From Eubacterium limosum (GTDB lineage Bacteria; Bacillota; Clostridia; Eubacteriales; Eubacteriaceae), in assembly GCF_000807675.2 (NCBI RefSeq), contig NZ_CP019962.1, positions 3,693,157 through 3,757,156 of the forward strand: a stretch of DNA of 64,000 nt. Reading direction: 5' to 3'. A program made the position numbers and the translations under genes. Of the stretch, positions 54,067-61,973 are shown piece after piece; the stretch's first letter is position 1; each line of letters begins with the position of its first letter. The notes beneath the pieces are model-generated. The model saw only the letters and a list, made by a program, of their open reading frames with translations. It had not been told where the DNA came from and did no database searches.

Positions 54067-56448
54067 TTGTTTTTCAAAATTTTCAAAAATGACCTGAGAA
54101 AAAAGAAAACCACCAATATTGTGCTGCTGGTTTTTATTGCTCTGGCCTCCATGCTGGCGGCAGGGAGCATGAACCTCATGTTCACAACAACCACAGCGCT
54201 GAATTATTTCTTTGAGACGGCCAAAATATCGGATGCTGGCTTCACCATAAGCTATCCAAAAGAAACAGAAGCGGCAATGACCGATAAAATACAGCAGTGG
54301 GCCGAAGACAGCCCAATCATTACAGATTATCAAAATGCCCGGGTGATCAGTATAAAGCCCGAGGAACTTATTTTTACCGGCGATGCCTCTGAAAAAGAAG
54401 TCTCCTCATCCACAATGCTTTATCTCCAGACCATTCCGGAGGACATGAATCTCGTCTTTAACGAGCAGGACACACGCTTTACGCTCAACCCCGGTGAGAT
54501 CGCCATTCCGGTATACTTGAAAAGCCAATGTGAACTGGAACTGGGCGACACCGTAAAGGTAAGGATTGGGAAAACGGAGAAAGATTTCCGCATCAGGGCC
54601 TTTACAAAGGACGCCGCCTGGGGAGCTTCCATGGTCGGTGTAAAAAGGCTCATGGTATCTGACAGCGATTTTGAGCTTCTGAGGCAATACTCAGAGGACA
54701 GCGGCCAAATGCAGGGAAGCCTGCTTTCTGTGCAGACCACCCCGGGGACCAGGGACACAGATCTTTTTACCAGCTACAGTGACGCAGGACTGCCGGATGT
54801 GGGCAACCTGACCAAAGAGCTGGTACGCGTAGCCTATATGGCTGTGGATGGCGTTGTGGCGGCTTTTCTGTTTCTGGTCTGTGTTTTTCTGATAGCCATT
54901 AGTTTTTTGATTTTACGTTTCACCATTGTCTCGGCAGTGGAGGACGATTATCGCGAAATCGGCGTCATGAAGGCCCTTGGCTTTAAAAACCACCAGATCA
55001 GGCGGCTGTACCTTTCAAAATACATTATTCTCTCTGCTACGGCGGGGCTGGCCGGTTTTCTGCTCAGTATTCCTTTTGTTCGCTATATGTCCAAAAGCAT
55101 CTCTGAATCTCTGATCATACCTCAAAATGGTTCAGGCATAATTATGGCAGCGCTCGGGGCTGCGCTGGTCATCGGCACAACCCTTCTGTTCTGTCTGATC
55201 TGTCTGAGGCGGCTTGCCAGAATCTCACCCATCGACGCTATCCGCCAGGGCAGTACAGGGGAACGCTTTAAACCTGTTGGGCGGAGTGTCCTGTACCGCA
55301 GAAAGAAAATGCCACCAGTGGTGTTTATGGCCGTAAACGATCTTCTGTCTCGTTTCAAGAGCTATACGGTACTGGCCATCACCTTTATGCTCTGCATCGC
55401 AGTGATGATTATTCCGCTCAATCTCCGGCATTTTATTACAGGCACAGAAATGATGACTTACCTTGGTATGAGTGGCGGTGACTTTTATGTCGCCGGCAGC
55501 AATACCTATATGGATACATCGGATATTGAGTCCATGCGCCAATCCATGGAAACGGAGCTTAGAAAGGATATCCCCGGGCTTGAGCTGCAGAGCGAGTATA
55601 TTTCCCCGGTTAAAATCAGTACAGACGATGAAAAAACAAAGGAAACCGTCAGCGAAACCATGATGGCCTGGCCCCTGGATCAGTATTCCTATACAAAGGG
55701 GACAGCGCCGAGGCTGGACAATGAGGTTGCCCTCACCGAAAGCATTGCAAAACGCTATGGCAAAACGGTTGGAAATACCATACGGATCACAACCGATGGA
55801 CAGGCGGAAAGGGATTTTATCATTACAGGCCTGTACAACAGCGGCATGAATCTTGGGAATGTGCTGCGCTTGGGGCCGGATAACACCCTCAAACAGGGTT
55901 ATAATGTGAACTTTGTGGGAAAGATGCCCACAGGGGACCACGAAACCATGGTCAATACCTTAAAGGAAAACCATAAGGATCTGAAAGTTATGAGTCCGGC
56001 CGACTACTCAGCCCAGTACAGCGGCGGCTTTGCAGACCAGCTCAACACCATTGTCCTGATCGTTCTGATGATCATCGCCCTCATTGTATTCCTGATCACC
56101 GCCCTGTTTATCCGCCTGAGGATTCTGGAACAAAAGCAGAGTATTGCCATCATGAGGAGCAGCGGCTTTTGTATCGCTCAGATTAAAACCGGACTGGCAC
56201 TTCAGGTATTTCTGGTGCTGGCGGCCTCAGCCGTTGTGGGAAGTATTCTTTCCGGCGTCTTTGGAGAACCGATGATGAACGGCCTGTTCAGCCTCTTTGG
56301 CGTTGGGGGACACATCAGCTTTAACGGAAACTTTTTTGAAATCTATATTCTTTGCCCGCTGTCGCTTTTAGTGGTGGTAATGACGGCTGTATTCACCGGC
56401 TGCGGCAAAATCAAACAGATCCATATCTGGGATATTACAGGAGAATAG
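54067..56448 (+). CDS. FtsX-like ABC permease, two-domain type
   Basis: A 793-residue permease with two FtsX-like units. N-terminal helix (about 15-35), an outside domain of some 200 residues, three helices around 255-375 (with VEDDYREIGVMKALGFKNHQIRRLYL coupling loop), a helix near 425-445, a second outside domain, and three helices at 650-785 (QKQSIAIMRSSGFCIAQIKTGL). TTG at 54067 follows GAGAGAGGTG. This is a MacB/BceAB-like arrangement for peptide efflux or resistance, coupled to the ATPase (stop and start one base apart) and two-component system. A probable role is export or sensing of the CKC peptide or of an antimicrobial. Confidence 0.85.
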   Translation: MFFKIFKNDLRKKKTTNIVLLVFIALASMLAAGSMNLMFTTTTALNYFFETAKISDAGFTISYPKETEAAMTDKIQQWAEDSPIITDYQNARVISIKPEELIFTGDASEKEVSSSTMLYLQTIPEDMNLVFNEQDTRFTLNPGEIAIPVYLKSQCELELGDTVKVRIGKTEKDFRIRAFTKDAAWGASMVGVKRLMVSDSDFELLRQYSEDSGQMQGSLLSVQTTPGTRDTDLFTSYSDAGLPDVGNLTKELVRVAYMAVDGVVAAFLFLVCVFLIAISFLILRFTIVSAVEDDYREIGVMKALGFKNHQIRRLYLSKYIILSATAGLAGFLLSIPFVRYMSKSISESLIIPQNGSGIIMAALGAALVIGTTLLFCLICLRRLARISPIDAIRQGSTGERFKPVGRSVLYRRKKMPPVVFMAVNDLLSRFKSYTVLAITFMLCIAVMIIPLNLRHFITGTEMMTYLGMSGGDFYVAGSNTYMDTSDIESMRQSMETELRKDIPGLELQSEYISPVKISTDDEKTKETVSETMMAWPLDQYSYTKGTAPRLDNEVALTESIAKRYGKTVGNTIRITTDGQAERDFIITGLYNSGMNLGNVLRLGPDNTLKQGYNVNFVGKMPTGDHETMVNTLKENHKDLKVMSPADYSAQYSGGFADQLNTIVLIVLMIIALIVFLITALFIRLRILEQKQSIAIMRSSGFCIAQIKTGLALQVFLVLAASAVVGSILSGVFGEPMMNGLFSLFGVGGHISFNGNFFEIYILCPLSLLVVVMTAVFTGCGKIKQIHIWDITGE

Positions 56449-56449
56449 C

Positions 56450-57205
56450 ATGAAAACATTACTTAAGGTAAAGGACCTCTGTAAAACTTATATTGTCAAT
56501 AAGCAGCAGAACAATGTGCTGCGCAACGTGAACATGAGCATTGGGGAAGGAGAGTATACCGCGGTGATGGGACCTTCCGGATCCGGGAAATCCACGCTGC
56601 TCTACACTGTAAGCGGCATGGACAGGCTCACAGCCGGAGAAATATTTTTCGACGGAAAAAGCCTGTCCGAAATGAAGGAGGAGGTCATGGCCTCTCTCAG
56701 ACTGACAGAGATGGGGTTTATCTTCCAGCAGATGTACCTTTTGAAAAATCTCTCTATTTATGATAATATCATCTTATCTGCCTATATGGCGAATAAGCGC
56801 AGCCGGTCCGAGATAAACACCGATGCTGACGCGCTTATGAAGCAGCTTGGTATCATGGAGCTGGCCGATAATGATATTTCTGAAACCTCAGGCGGCCAGC
56901 TTCAGCGGGCCTGTATCTGCCGCGCGCTCATCAACCGGCCAAAGATTCTCTTTGCCGATGAACCCACAGGGGCTCTGAACTCAAGAGCCGCTCAGGAGGT
57001 GATGAATGTGCTGGATCAGGTCAATGCCCAGGGAACCGCCCTCATGGTGGTCACCCACGATCCAGCTGTGGCTGCCCGGGCCGACCGGGTGTTTTATATA
57101 AGAGATGGGAATATCAATGGTGAATACGATCCGGCAAAGACAGCTAACGATCCCAGAGAAAGGGAACGCGGCCTGAACCAGTGGCTTATGGACATGGGGT
57201 GGTAA
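56450..57205 (+). CDS. ABC transporter ATP-binding protein (MacB/BceA type)
   Basis: A 251-residue ATPase. Walker A GPSGSGKST (41-49), Q-loop FIFQQMYLLKN, signature ETSGGQLQRACICRAL (LSGGQ replaced by TSGGQ), Walker B ILFADEPTGALN and switch His in VTHDPAVAARADRV. It is of the LolD/MacB class that pairs with FtsX-like permeases. The signature variant is common in the BceA group. ATG at 56450 is one base after the permease stop. Powers the preceding permease. Confidence 0.92.
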   Translation: MKTLLKVKDLCKTYIVNKQQNNVLRNVNMSIGEGEYTAVMGPSGSGKSTLLYTVSGMDRLTAGEIFFDGKSLSEMKEEVMASLRLTEMGFIFQQMYLLKNLSIYDNIILSAYMANKRSRSEINTDADALMKQLGIMELADNDISETSGGQLQRACICRALINRPKILFADEPTGALNSRAAQEVMNVLDQVNAQGTALMVVTHDPAVAARADRVFYIRDGNINGEYDPAKTANDPRERERGLNQWLMDMGW

Positions 57206-57229
57206 AATACGAAAAACAAAGGAGGGCGT

Positions 57230-57913
57230 ATGGCAAGGGATATTCTGCTCATTGAAGACGACAGGTCTCTGGGAGCTGTGATAAAAGACTTTTTGGAAAG
57301 AGAGGGCTATCTGGTACAGTGGTGCACCACCGGGGAGGAAGGTTTAACTTTTCTTGAGCACACAGCCGTAAAACTGGTGCTGCTGGACATTATGCTGCCA
57401 GACATCGACGGCTTTACTGTGTGCACGAAAATCCGGAGCACCCAGAGCCTGCCAGTGATCATTATCAGCGCCCGAAGCGGTGACGATGACCAGATTACAG
57501 GCCTTAACCTGGGCGCAGACGATTATATGGGCAAGCCCTTTTCCATCGGCCTGCTCCTGGCTAAAATAAAATCACAGCTCCGCCGCAGTTATGGGAAACA
57601 GGCGGAAACTCCTTTCTTGCGGGATAAAGACCTGGTGGTTGACACCGCATCACGCACCGTATGTCTGAATGAAACGCCCATCAGTCTGACGGTTAAGGAA
57701 TATGAGCTTCTGGTACTGCTTTTGGAAAACGCCGGCAAAACACTGCAGAAGGACTGGCTTTTTGACATGGTATGGGGCGTGGACTGCTTCAGTGAGCCTT
57801 CCACCTTAACCGTCCATATTGGCAAGCTCCGCGAAAAGATTGAGGCCGATCCCAAAAAGCCCAGGCGTATCAAAACAGTCTGGGGGGTAGGCTACCGCTA
57901 TGAGACGCTATAG
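57230..57913 (+). CDS. OmpR-family response regulator
   Basis: A 227-residue regulator. The receiver has Asp9/Asp11 region ILLIEDD, phosphoacceptor Asp53 (LVLLDIMLPDIDGF) and Lys102 (DYMGKPFS). The C-terminal winged helix reads PISLTVKEYELLVLLLENAGKTLQKDWLFDMVWG... RIKTVWGVGYRYE. Such regulators bind direct repeats ahead of target promoters; the TTTACA/GTTAC repeats at 52437, 53265 and 59197 are candidates. ATG at 57230 follows AGGAGG. The kinase gene overlaps its end by 14 bases. Confidence 0.93.
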   Translation: MARDILLIEDDRSLGAVIKDFLEREGYLVQWCTTGEEGLTFLEHTAVKLVLLDIMLPDIDGFTVCTKIRSTQSLPVIIISARSGDDDQITGLNLGADDYMGKPFSIGLLLAKIKSQLRRSYGKQAETPFLRDKDLVVDTASRTVCLNETPISLTVKEYELLVLLLENAGKTLQKDWLFDMVWGVDCFSEPSTLTVHIGKLREKIEADPKKPRRIKTVWGVGYRYETL

Positions 57914-59177
57914 GCTTCTGATCCTCACGCTGATTCTGGGCGGGATTGCCGCGGTTTTATTTTTGATCTCACAGACACAGCTTCATTTCGAGCAGAGCAG
58001 CCGTGAATATCTTGTAGAAATCAACCGTCTGACAAACGCTCTTTCCATGGACGATGACAGCGCCGGCGCGCTGCTCCCGCAGATGAAGCGGGTAAAAAAC
58101 TATGACTGGCTGCCAGCTGTGGCTGATGCGCAGGAAATATCGGCATTTTTCTCCGGTGCAGGCATGGTTAAGGATTACAAGGTCATGCCCATTTACCGCG
58201 GCGGCACTTTATCCGGCTATGCCCGGTTCGCCTACACGCCAGAACAGGACAGCCTTTACCTCCTTGTAAAGACTGCCGCCCTCTCCGTGGCACTGATCAC
58301 GCTGGCCGCTGTGGGTATGCTTATCTATGTGGAGCGGAAAATACTAAAGCCCTTTAACCGGGCTTCAAGGCTTCCTGAAGAGCTGGCAAAGGGAAAGCTG
58401 GGTGAAGGACTGAAAGAGGAAAAAAACCGGTATTTCGGCCGTTTTATCTGGGGACTAGACATGCTGCGTGAGGCTCTCAGCGATGAAAGGCAGAAGCGCC
58501 TGAGCCTTGAGCGTGACCGTAAAACCCTGGTGGCCTCCCTGTCTCACAATATCCGGACGCCACTGGCCGCTATCCGCCTTTATGCAGGCGCCCTTTACAC
58601 GCATTTATACCAGACACCCGAAAAACAGGAGGAGTGCGCCCACTTAATCGAGGACAAGGCTGTGCAGATCGAGGGATTGGTCAATGAGATTATCAAAAGC
58701 TCCTCGGAAGCCATCAGCGAAGTCCAGATCAATAACCGGGATTTCTATATTGCTGATTTCATGCGAGAGATCAGGAACAGCCTGACCGCCCAGCTGGAGC
58801 AGCGTCATATTCTTTTTACGATGAGCTGTGATGAGAACCGGCTGGTACATGGAGACCCCGACCGTCTGACAGAGGTGATCGGAAACATTGTGGAAAACGC
58901 TGTAAAATACGGGGACGGCGGCGCGATACAAATCCGGTGCGCACTCGAAGAAGGGCATGAGCTTATCCGTATCCAAAACACTGGAAGGCCTGTAGATGAA
59001 AGCGAGATGGCCAGCCTTTTTAACAGCTTCTGGAGAGGCGCCAATGCGAAGGGCCAGAGTGGAAACGGGCTGGGTCTTTATATCAGCAGATTGTACCTCA
59101 GGCAGATGGAAGGCGAGCTGTCAGCCGAGATTCTTGAAAACGGCATGGCCTTTATACTGGTTCTCAAGATTTCGTAG
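57900..59177 (+). CDS. Sensor histidine kinase
   Basis: A 425-residue membrane kinase. Two helices (about 5-25 and 120-145) enclose an extracytosolic domain of roughly 90 residues. The H-box is SLSHNIRTPLAAIRLY with His216, the N-box is VIGNIVENAVKYGDGG, and the G1/G2 boxes are IRIQNTGRPVDE and QSGNGLGLYISRLYL. ATG at 57900 overlaps the response regulator. Bce-type kinases with tiny sensor domains rely on the permease to detect peptides; this one has a longer sensor and might sense directly. Controls its own operon or the long RNAs by inference. Confidence 0.92.
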   Translation: MRRYRLLILTLILGGIAAVLFLISQTQLHFEQSSREYLVEINRLTNALSMDDDSAGALLPQMKRVKNYDWLPAVADAQEISAFFSGAGMVKDYKVMPIYRGGTLSGYARFAYTPEQDSLYLLVKTAALSVALITLAAVGMLIYVERKILKPFNRASRLPEELAKGKLGEGLKEEKNRYFGRFIWGLDMLREALSDERQKRLSLERDRKTLVASLSHNIRTPLAAIRLYAGALYTHLYQTPEKQEECAHLIEDKAVQIEGLVNEIIKSSSEAISEVQINNRDFYIADFMREIRNSLTAQLEQRHILFTMSCDENRLVHGDPDRLTEVIGNIVENAVKYGDGGAIQIRCALEEGHELIRIQNTGRPVDESEMASLFNSFWRGANAKGQSGNGLGLYISRLYLRQMEGELSAEILENGMAFILVLKIS

Positions 59178-59196
59178 AAATTAAACATTTCTTAAA

Positions 59197-59252
59197 TTTT
59201 ACAAATTAGTTACAAGAAAAACCTTTACATTTCTATGTAATCGTATTATAAT
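59197..59252 (+). promoter_or_regulatory. Promoter of long RNA B with TTTACA/GTTAC repeats
   Basis: TTTACA (59224-59229), 17 bases, TATAAT (59247-59252). Upstream repeats TTTACA (59198-59203) and GTTACA (59209-59214) have the same 12- and about 26-base spacing as at the RNA A promoter. Confidence 0.75.
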
Positions 59253-59258
59253 ATAGAT

Positions 59259-59836
59259 AAATCAAAGATCAAGATCAACAGAAGTTGAAAATGACAGATT
59301 TGGAAGGTCATTGAAAAGTAAATAAGTCCCAACGACCAAGGATTAAACTATAAAGAGCAACAGTGACTTACTCGGAAACAATAATTCATTATAAAACAGT
59401 AGGGCACGTTAATCATATATTTTGATCATAATTATTTAACACAAATTATCGTTAATGTTTCGGTTGAGTGAAGAATTGAAACGGATAATCGAAAGTAATT
59501 TAGTAGGTAACCTTAAAGAGTGTGAAGACAAATCTGAAGGACAATGAGTATTACATTTACAGCATATAGAGTCTTAAATGTGAAAGTTGTTGAGTAAGGC
59601 GTCTCGCAAAGATAAATAATAAAAGATAGACACAGGATGCACTGAAAAATACGAGTAGAGGATTACAATTGAATAGGGAATAAGGTTGGGATGGTGTTTA
59701 CTTAACAACAGAAGAAGATTTTGAAATTTGAAAATCAATTGAAGGGAGTGAGTCCGAAAGACATGCTAACCGAGATTGAACGCTAGAGCCGATTTGCCAG
59801 AAGTCATAAAGAGCAGATCGGTTCTAGTTATTTTTT
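59259..59836 (+). ncRNA. Long structured non-coding RNA B (about 580 nt)
   Basis: Paralogue of the RNA at 52509. It shares the 5' start, AGCATATAGAG (59561-59571) in the perfect stem ACATTT (59553-59558) / AAATGT (59576-59581), and the 3' block GGAGTGAGTCC ... GACATGCTAAC. It ends with a 15-bp stem CTAGAGCCGATTTGC (59783-59797) / GCAGATCGGTTCTAG (59813-59827) and TTATTTTTT. The shared elements are surrounded by sequence with little similarity, so the fold rather than the sequence is kept. No reading frame of note. No OapA-like gene is adjacent, which argues against OLE. Confidence 0.8.
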
Positions 59837-59925
59837 GTGCTTTCTTTTGGACTTAGGCGCTTGTCAAAAAAATTAATTTATGGTAAGGTTATCTCTGGAA
59901 TTTTTTAAATACAAAGGAGATTATC

Positions 59926-60174
59926 ATGCGATACGAATATACAACACAGGGCGTTTGCTCCCGCTCCATCAGCTTTGATGTGGAGGACGGCATTATCAGG
60001 AACCTTGAGTTTCTGGGCGGCTGTAATGGCAATGCCAAGGGCATCTCTGCTCTGGTCGAAGGCCAGAGGGTGGAGGATGTCATTCCAAAACTCAGCGGTA
60101 TCACCTGCGGATATAAAACCACATCCTGTCCGGACCAGCTGTCTGAGGCTCTAAAGGCGCTGGAGCAGGCATAA
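59926..60174 (+). CDS. TIGR03905 family TSCPD domain protein
   Basis: An 82-residue protein, MRYEYTTQGVCSRSISFDVE to SEALKALEQA, that contains CGYKTTSCPDQL near the C-terminus (the TSCPD motif) and Cys in GGCNGNAKG. The TSCPD domain also occurs at the end of class II ribonucleotide reductases, where it is thought to help thioredoxin or metal binding; the free-standing TIGR03905 form is typical of Clostridia and its role is unknown. ATG at 59926 follows AAGGAGA. Confidence 0.9.
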   Translation: MRYEYTTQGVCSRSISFDVEDGIIRNLEFLGGCNGNAKGISALVEGQRVEDVIPKLSGITCGYKTTSCPDQLSEALKALEQA

Positions 60175-60262
60175 ACATCCGTTAAAAGCAAGTAAAAATA
60201 TTGTATACAATCGTATAATCAGTGCACTTTTATTCATTTGAATCCGCCATCTGCTTAAATGC

Positions 60263-60291
60263 TTGAATTATTATGCATAATGCTGTATAAT
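60263..60291 (+). promoter_or_regulatory. Sigma-A promoter of the binding-protein gene
   Basis: TTGAAT (60263-60268), 17 bases, TATAAT (60286-60291), 34 bases before the start codon. Confidence 0.75.
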
Positions 60292-60325
60292 AAGACTTGA
60301 GTTTAAAATCATTAGGAGGAGAGAA

Positions 60326-61147
60326 ATGAAAATGAAGAAAAAACTAGTCGGCGTTTCTGTTGCGCTGATGCTCGTAGCTTCCCTGACACTGGCTGGCTGC
60401 GGCGGTAAAACAGCAGAAGATCCGCTGGCAGACGGTGTACTAAAAATCGGTACCAATGCAACCTATGTTCCCTTTGAATACCGGGATGAAAACAATGAAA
60501 TGGTTGGTTTTGATATTGATATGGGAAATGCGATTGCAGAGGAACTTGGTGTTAAAGCGGAATGGGTCGATACCGGATTTGACGGTATTTTCAATGGATT
60601 AACCTCAAACCAGTATGAAATGATCATCGCAGGGACCAGTATCACAGAAGAACGTCAGAAAACTTTCAATATGTCTTCACCTTATACTGCCAATGGTATT
60701 GTCATTGTATCCAGAAATGATGGCACACCAGCAAAAACCGCAGATGATTTGAAAGGGAAAAAAGTAGGTGTTCAGATTGAAACTACCTCTGACTATGCCG
60801 CTGAAAAAATGATTGAAAACGGCACTGACATGAACCTCAGCAAATTTGACGCGATGCTGGATGCTTTCACCGCGCTGGAAGGAAAGACCATTGATTATAT
60901 CTTAACTGATAAACCGGTTGGTCAGTTCTACACCAGCAAAAAACCAGATGTTTACAGCATTACTTCTGAAACGCTGTCCAATGAGCCCATTGGTATTACC
61001 ATGCGTAAAAACGACACCGAATTTGCTCAGAAAATCGAAGAAACACTTCAGAAACTGAGAGACAACGGTAAATTAGCTGAGCTGTCTCAGAAATGGTTCG
61101 GTGAAGATATTACAGAAAACATCAATACAGAATTGAAAGATTATTAA
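60326..61147 (+). CDS. Amino-acid ABC transporter substrate-binding lipoprotein
   Basis: A 273-residue family-3 solute-binding protein. Lipobox LTLAGC (Cys25) gives a membrane-anchored lipoprotein. The core, LKIGTNATYVPFEYRDENNEMVGFDIDMGNAIAEELG, and IAGTSITEERQKTFNMSSPY are the usual marks of polar amino-acid binders (glutamine, cystine or arginine type). ATG at 60326 follows AGGAGGAG. No permease or ATPase gene follows: the gene ends at its own terminator, so it either joins a transporter encoded elsewhere or is a stand-alone receptor. Confidence 0.92.
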   Translation: MKMKKKLVGVSVALMLVASLTLAGCGGKTAEDPLADGVLKIGTNATYVPFEYRDENNEMVGFDIDMGNAIAEELGVKAEWVDTGFDGIFNGLTSNQYEMIIAGTSITEERQKTFNMSSPYTANGIVIVSRNDGTPAKTADDLKGKKVGVQIETTSDYAAEKMIENGTDMNLSKFDAMLDAFTALEGKTIDYILTDKPVGQFYTSKKPDVYSITSETLSNEPIGITMRKNDTEFAQKIEETLQKLRDNGKLAELSQKWFGEDITENINTELKDY

Positions 61148-61175
61148 AAAAGGGCCTTCGGGCTCTTTTTTATTT
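61146..61175 (+). terminator. Intrinsic terminator
   Basis: AGGGCC, tetraloop TTCG, GGCTCT then TTTTTT, immediately after the stop codon of the binding protein. Confidence 0.85.
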
Positions 61176-61277
61176 TTCAGATTAATTTCTAAAGAATTCT
61201 GAAGAAATCTGAAATTATAAGTTTTTTCAGGAAAATTCTGATAGAATAGAGGCAAATGATAAGGAGAAGTAAATGAT

Positions 61278-61919
61278 ATGAAAGCAAAAAGAATTTTAAC
61301 CCTTGCCATTGCGGCACTCATGGTTTTCTCGTTGACAGCCTGTGTAAAAAAGAATAATACGACCCAGCCAGGCGATACGGCCGGTATGGAAGTAACAGCA
61401 GACCCATCAACCCCGGAGGGAACGGTAAAAATCGTATTTGACGCTCTTAAGGACAAAGATGCAAAAACCCTCAATGAAAACGTCAAGATAAGCCTTGGCA
61501 GCGAATTCGGCGCACTGAGCGGCCTGACTTCGAATGACAATCAGCTGCTCACCGACGCGCAGGACCCTGAATCCCAGGAGCTCCTCACAAATCTGACGGA
61601 AGACTTTTCCTATAAGATTCTTGACAGCCAGACTAACGGCGTTGAAGCAACTGTTAAGGTGCAGGTTACCAACCGTGACCTCTCCCAGGTCATCAATAAA
61701 CTGATTGGCGAAGAACCCTCTGAAGACCGTTTTTTAAACCTGGTAAAGGAGGCAAAGGGAAAAACCAATACCACTGAGCTTGAGCTCCCGGTCGTAAAGG
61801 AAAACGGAAAATGGATCGTAAAGCTTGATACAAACGCGGTTAACGCTGTTTTTGGCAACATCATGAGCGCAGATATCCTGAACGCCATCAAGGACAGCCT
61901 GAAAAATCAGCAGAACTAA
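61278..61919 (+). CDS. Putative lipoprotein (DUF4878/DUF5105-like)
   Basis: A 213-residue lipoprotein with signal ILTLAIAALMVFSLTAC (Cys22). The mature protein has an NTF2-like pattern: TPEGTVKIVFDALKDKDAKTLNENV at the start, and the strand ATVKVQVTNRDLSQVINKL and ELPVVKENGKWIVKLD near the end, as in DUF4878/DUF5105 proteins. Function unknown; probably an extracytosolic binding or scaffold domain. ATG at 61278 follows AAGGAGAAG. Closed by a perfect bidirectional hairpin. Confidence 0.75.
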   Translation: MKAKRILTLAIAALMVFSLTACVKKNNTTQPGDTAGMEVTADPSTPEGTVKIVFDALKDKDAKTLNENVKISLGSEFGALSGLTSNDNQLLTDAQDPESQELLTNLTEDFSYKILDSQTNGVEATVKVQVTNRDLSQVINKLIGEEPSEDRFLNLVKEAKGKTNTTELELPVVKENGKWIVKLDTNAVNAVFGNIMSADILNAIKDSLKNQQN

Positions 61920-61921
61920 AA

Positions 61922-61960
61922 AAAGCCGGTATCCCAAAGTTTATGGGATACCGGCTTTCT
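61922..61960. terminator. Bidirectional terminator
   Basis: AAAGCCGGTATCCCA (61922-61936) pairs perfectly with TGGGATACCGGCTTT (61944-61958), with A and T tracts on both sides. Serves the lipoprotein and the convergent AraC-type gene. Confidence 0.9.
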
Positions 61961-61973
61961 TATACCTGTCCGC

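Noticed and set aside
52509-59836. OLE RNA identity for the long RNAs
   Set aside because: Size fits, but no OapA-like membrane protein gene is adjacent; ROOL or a new class remain open.
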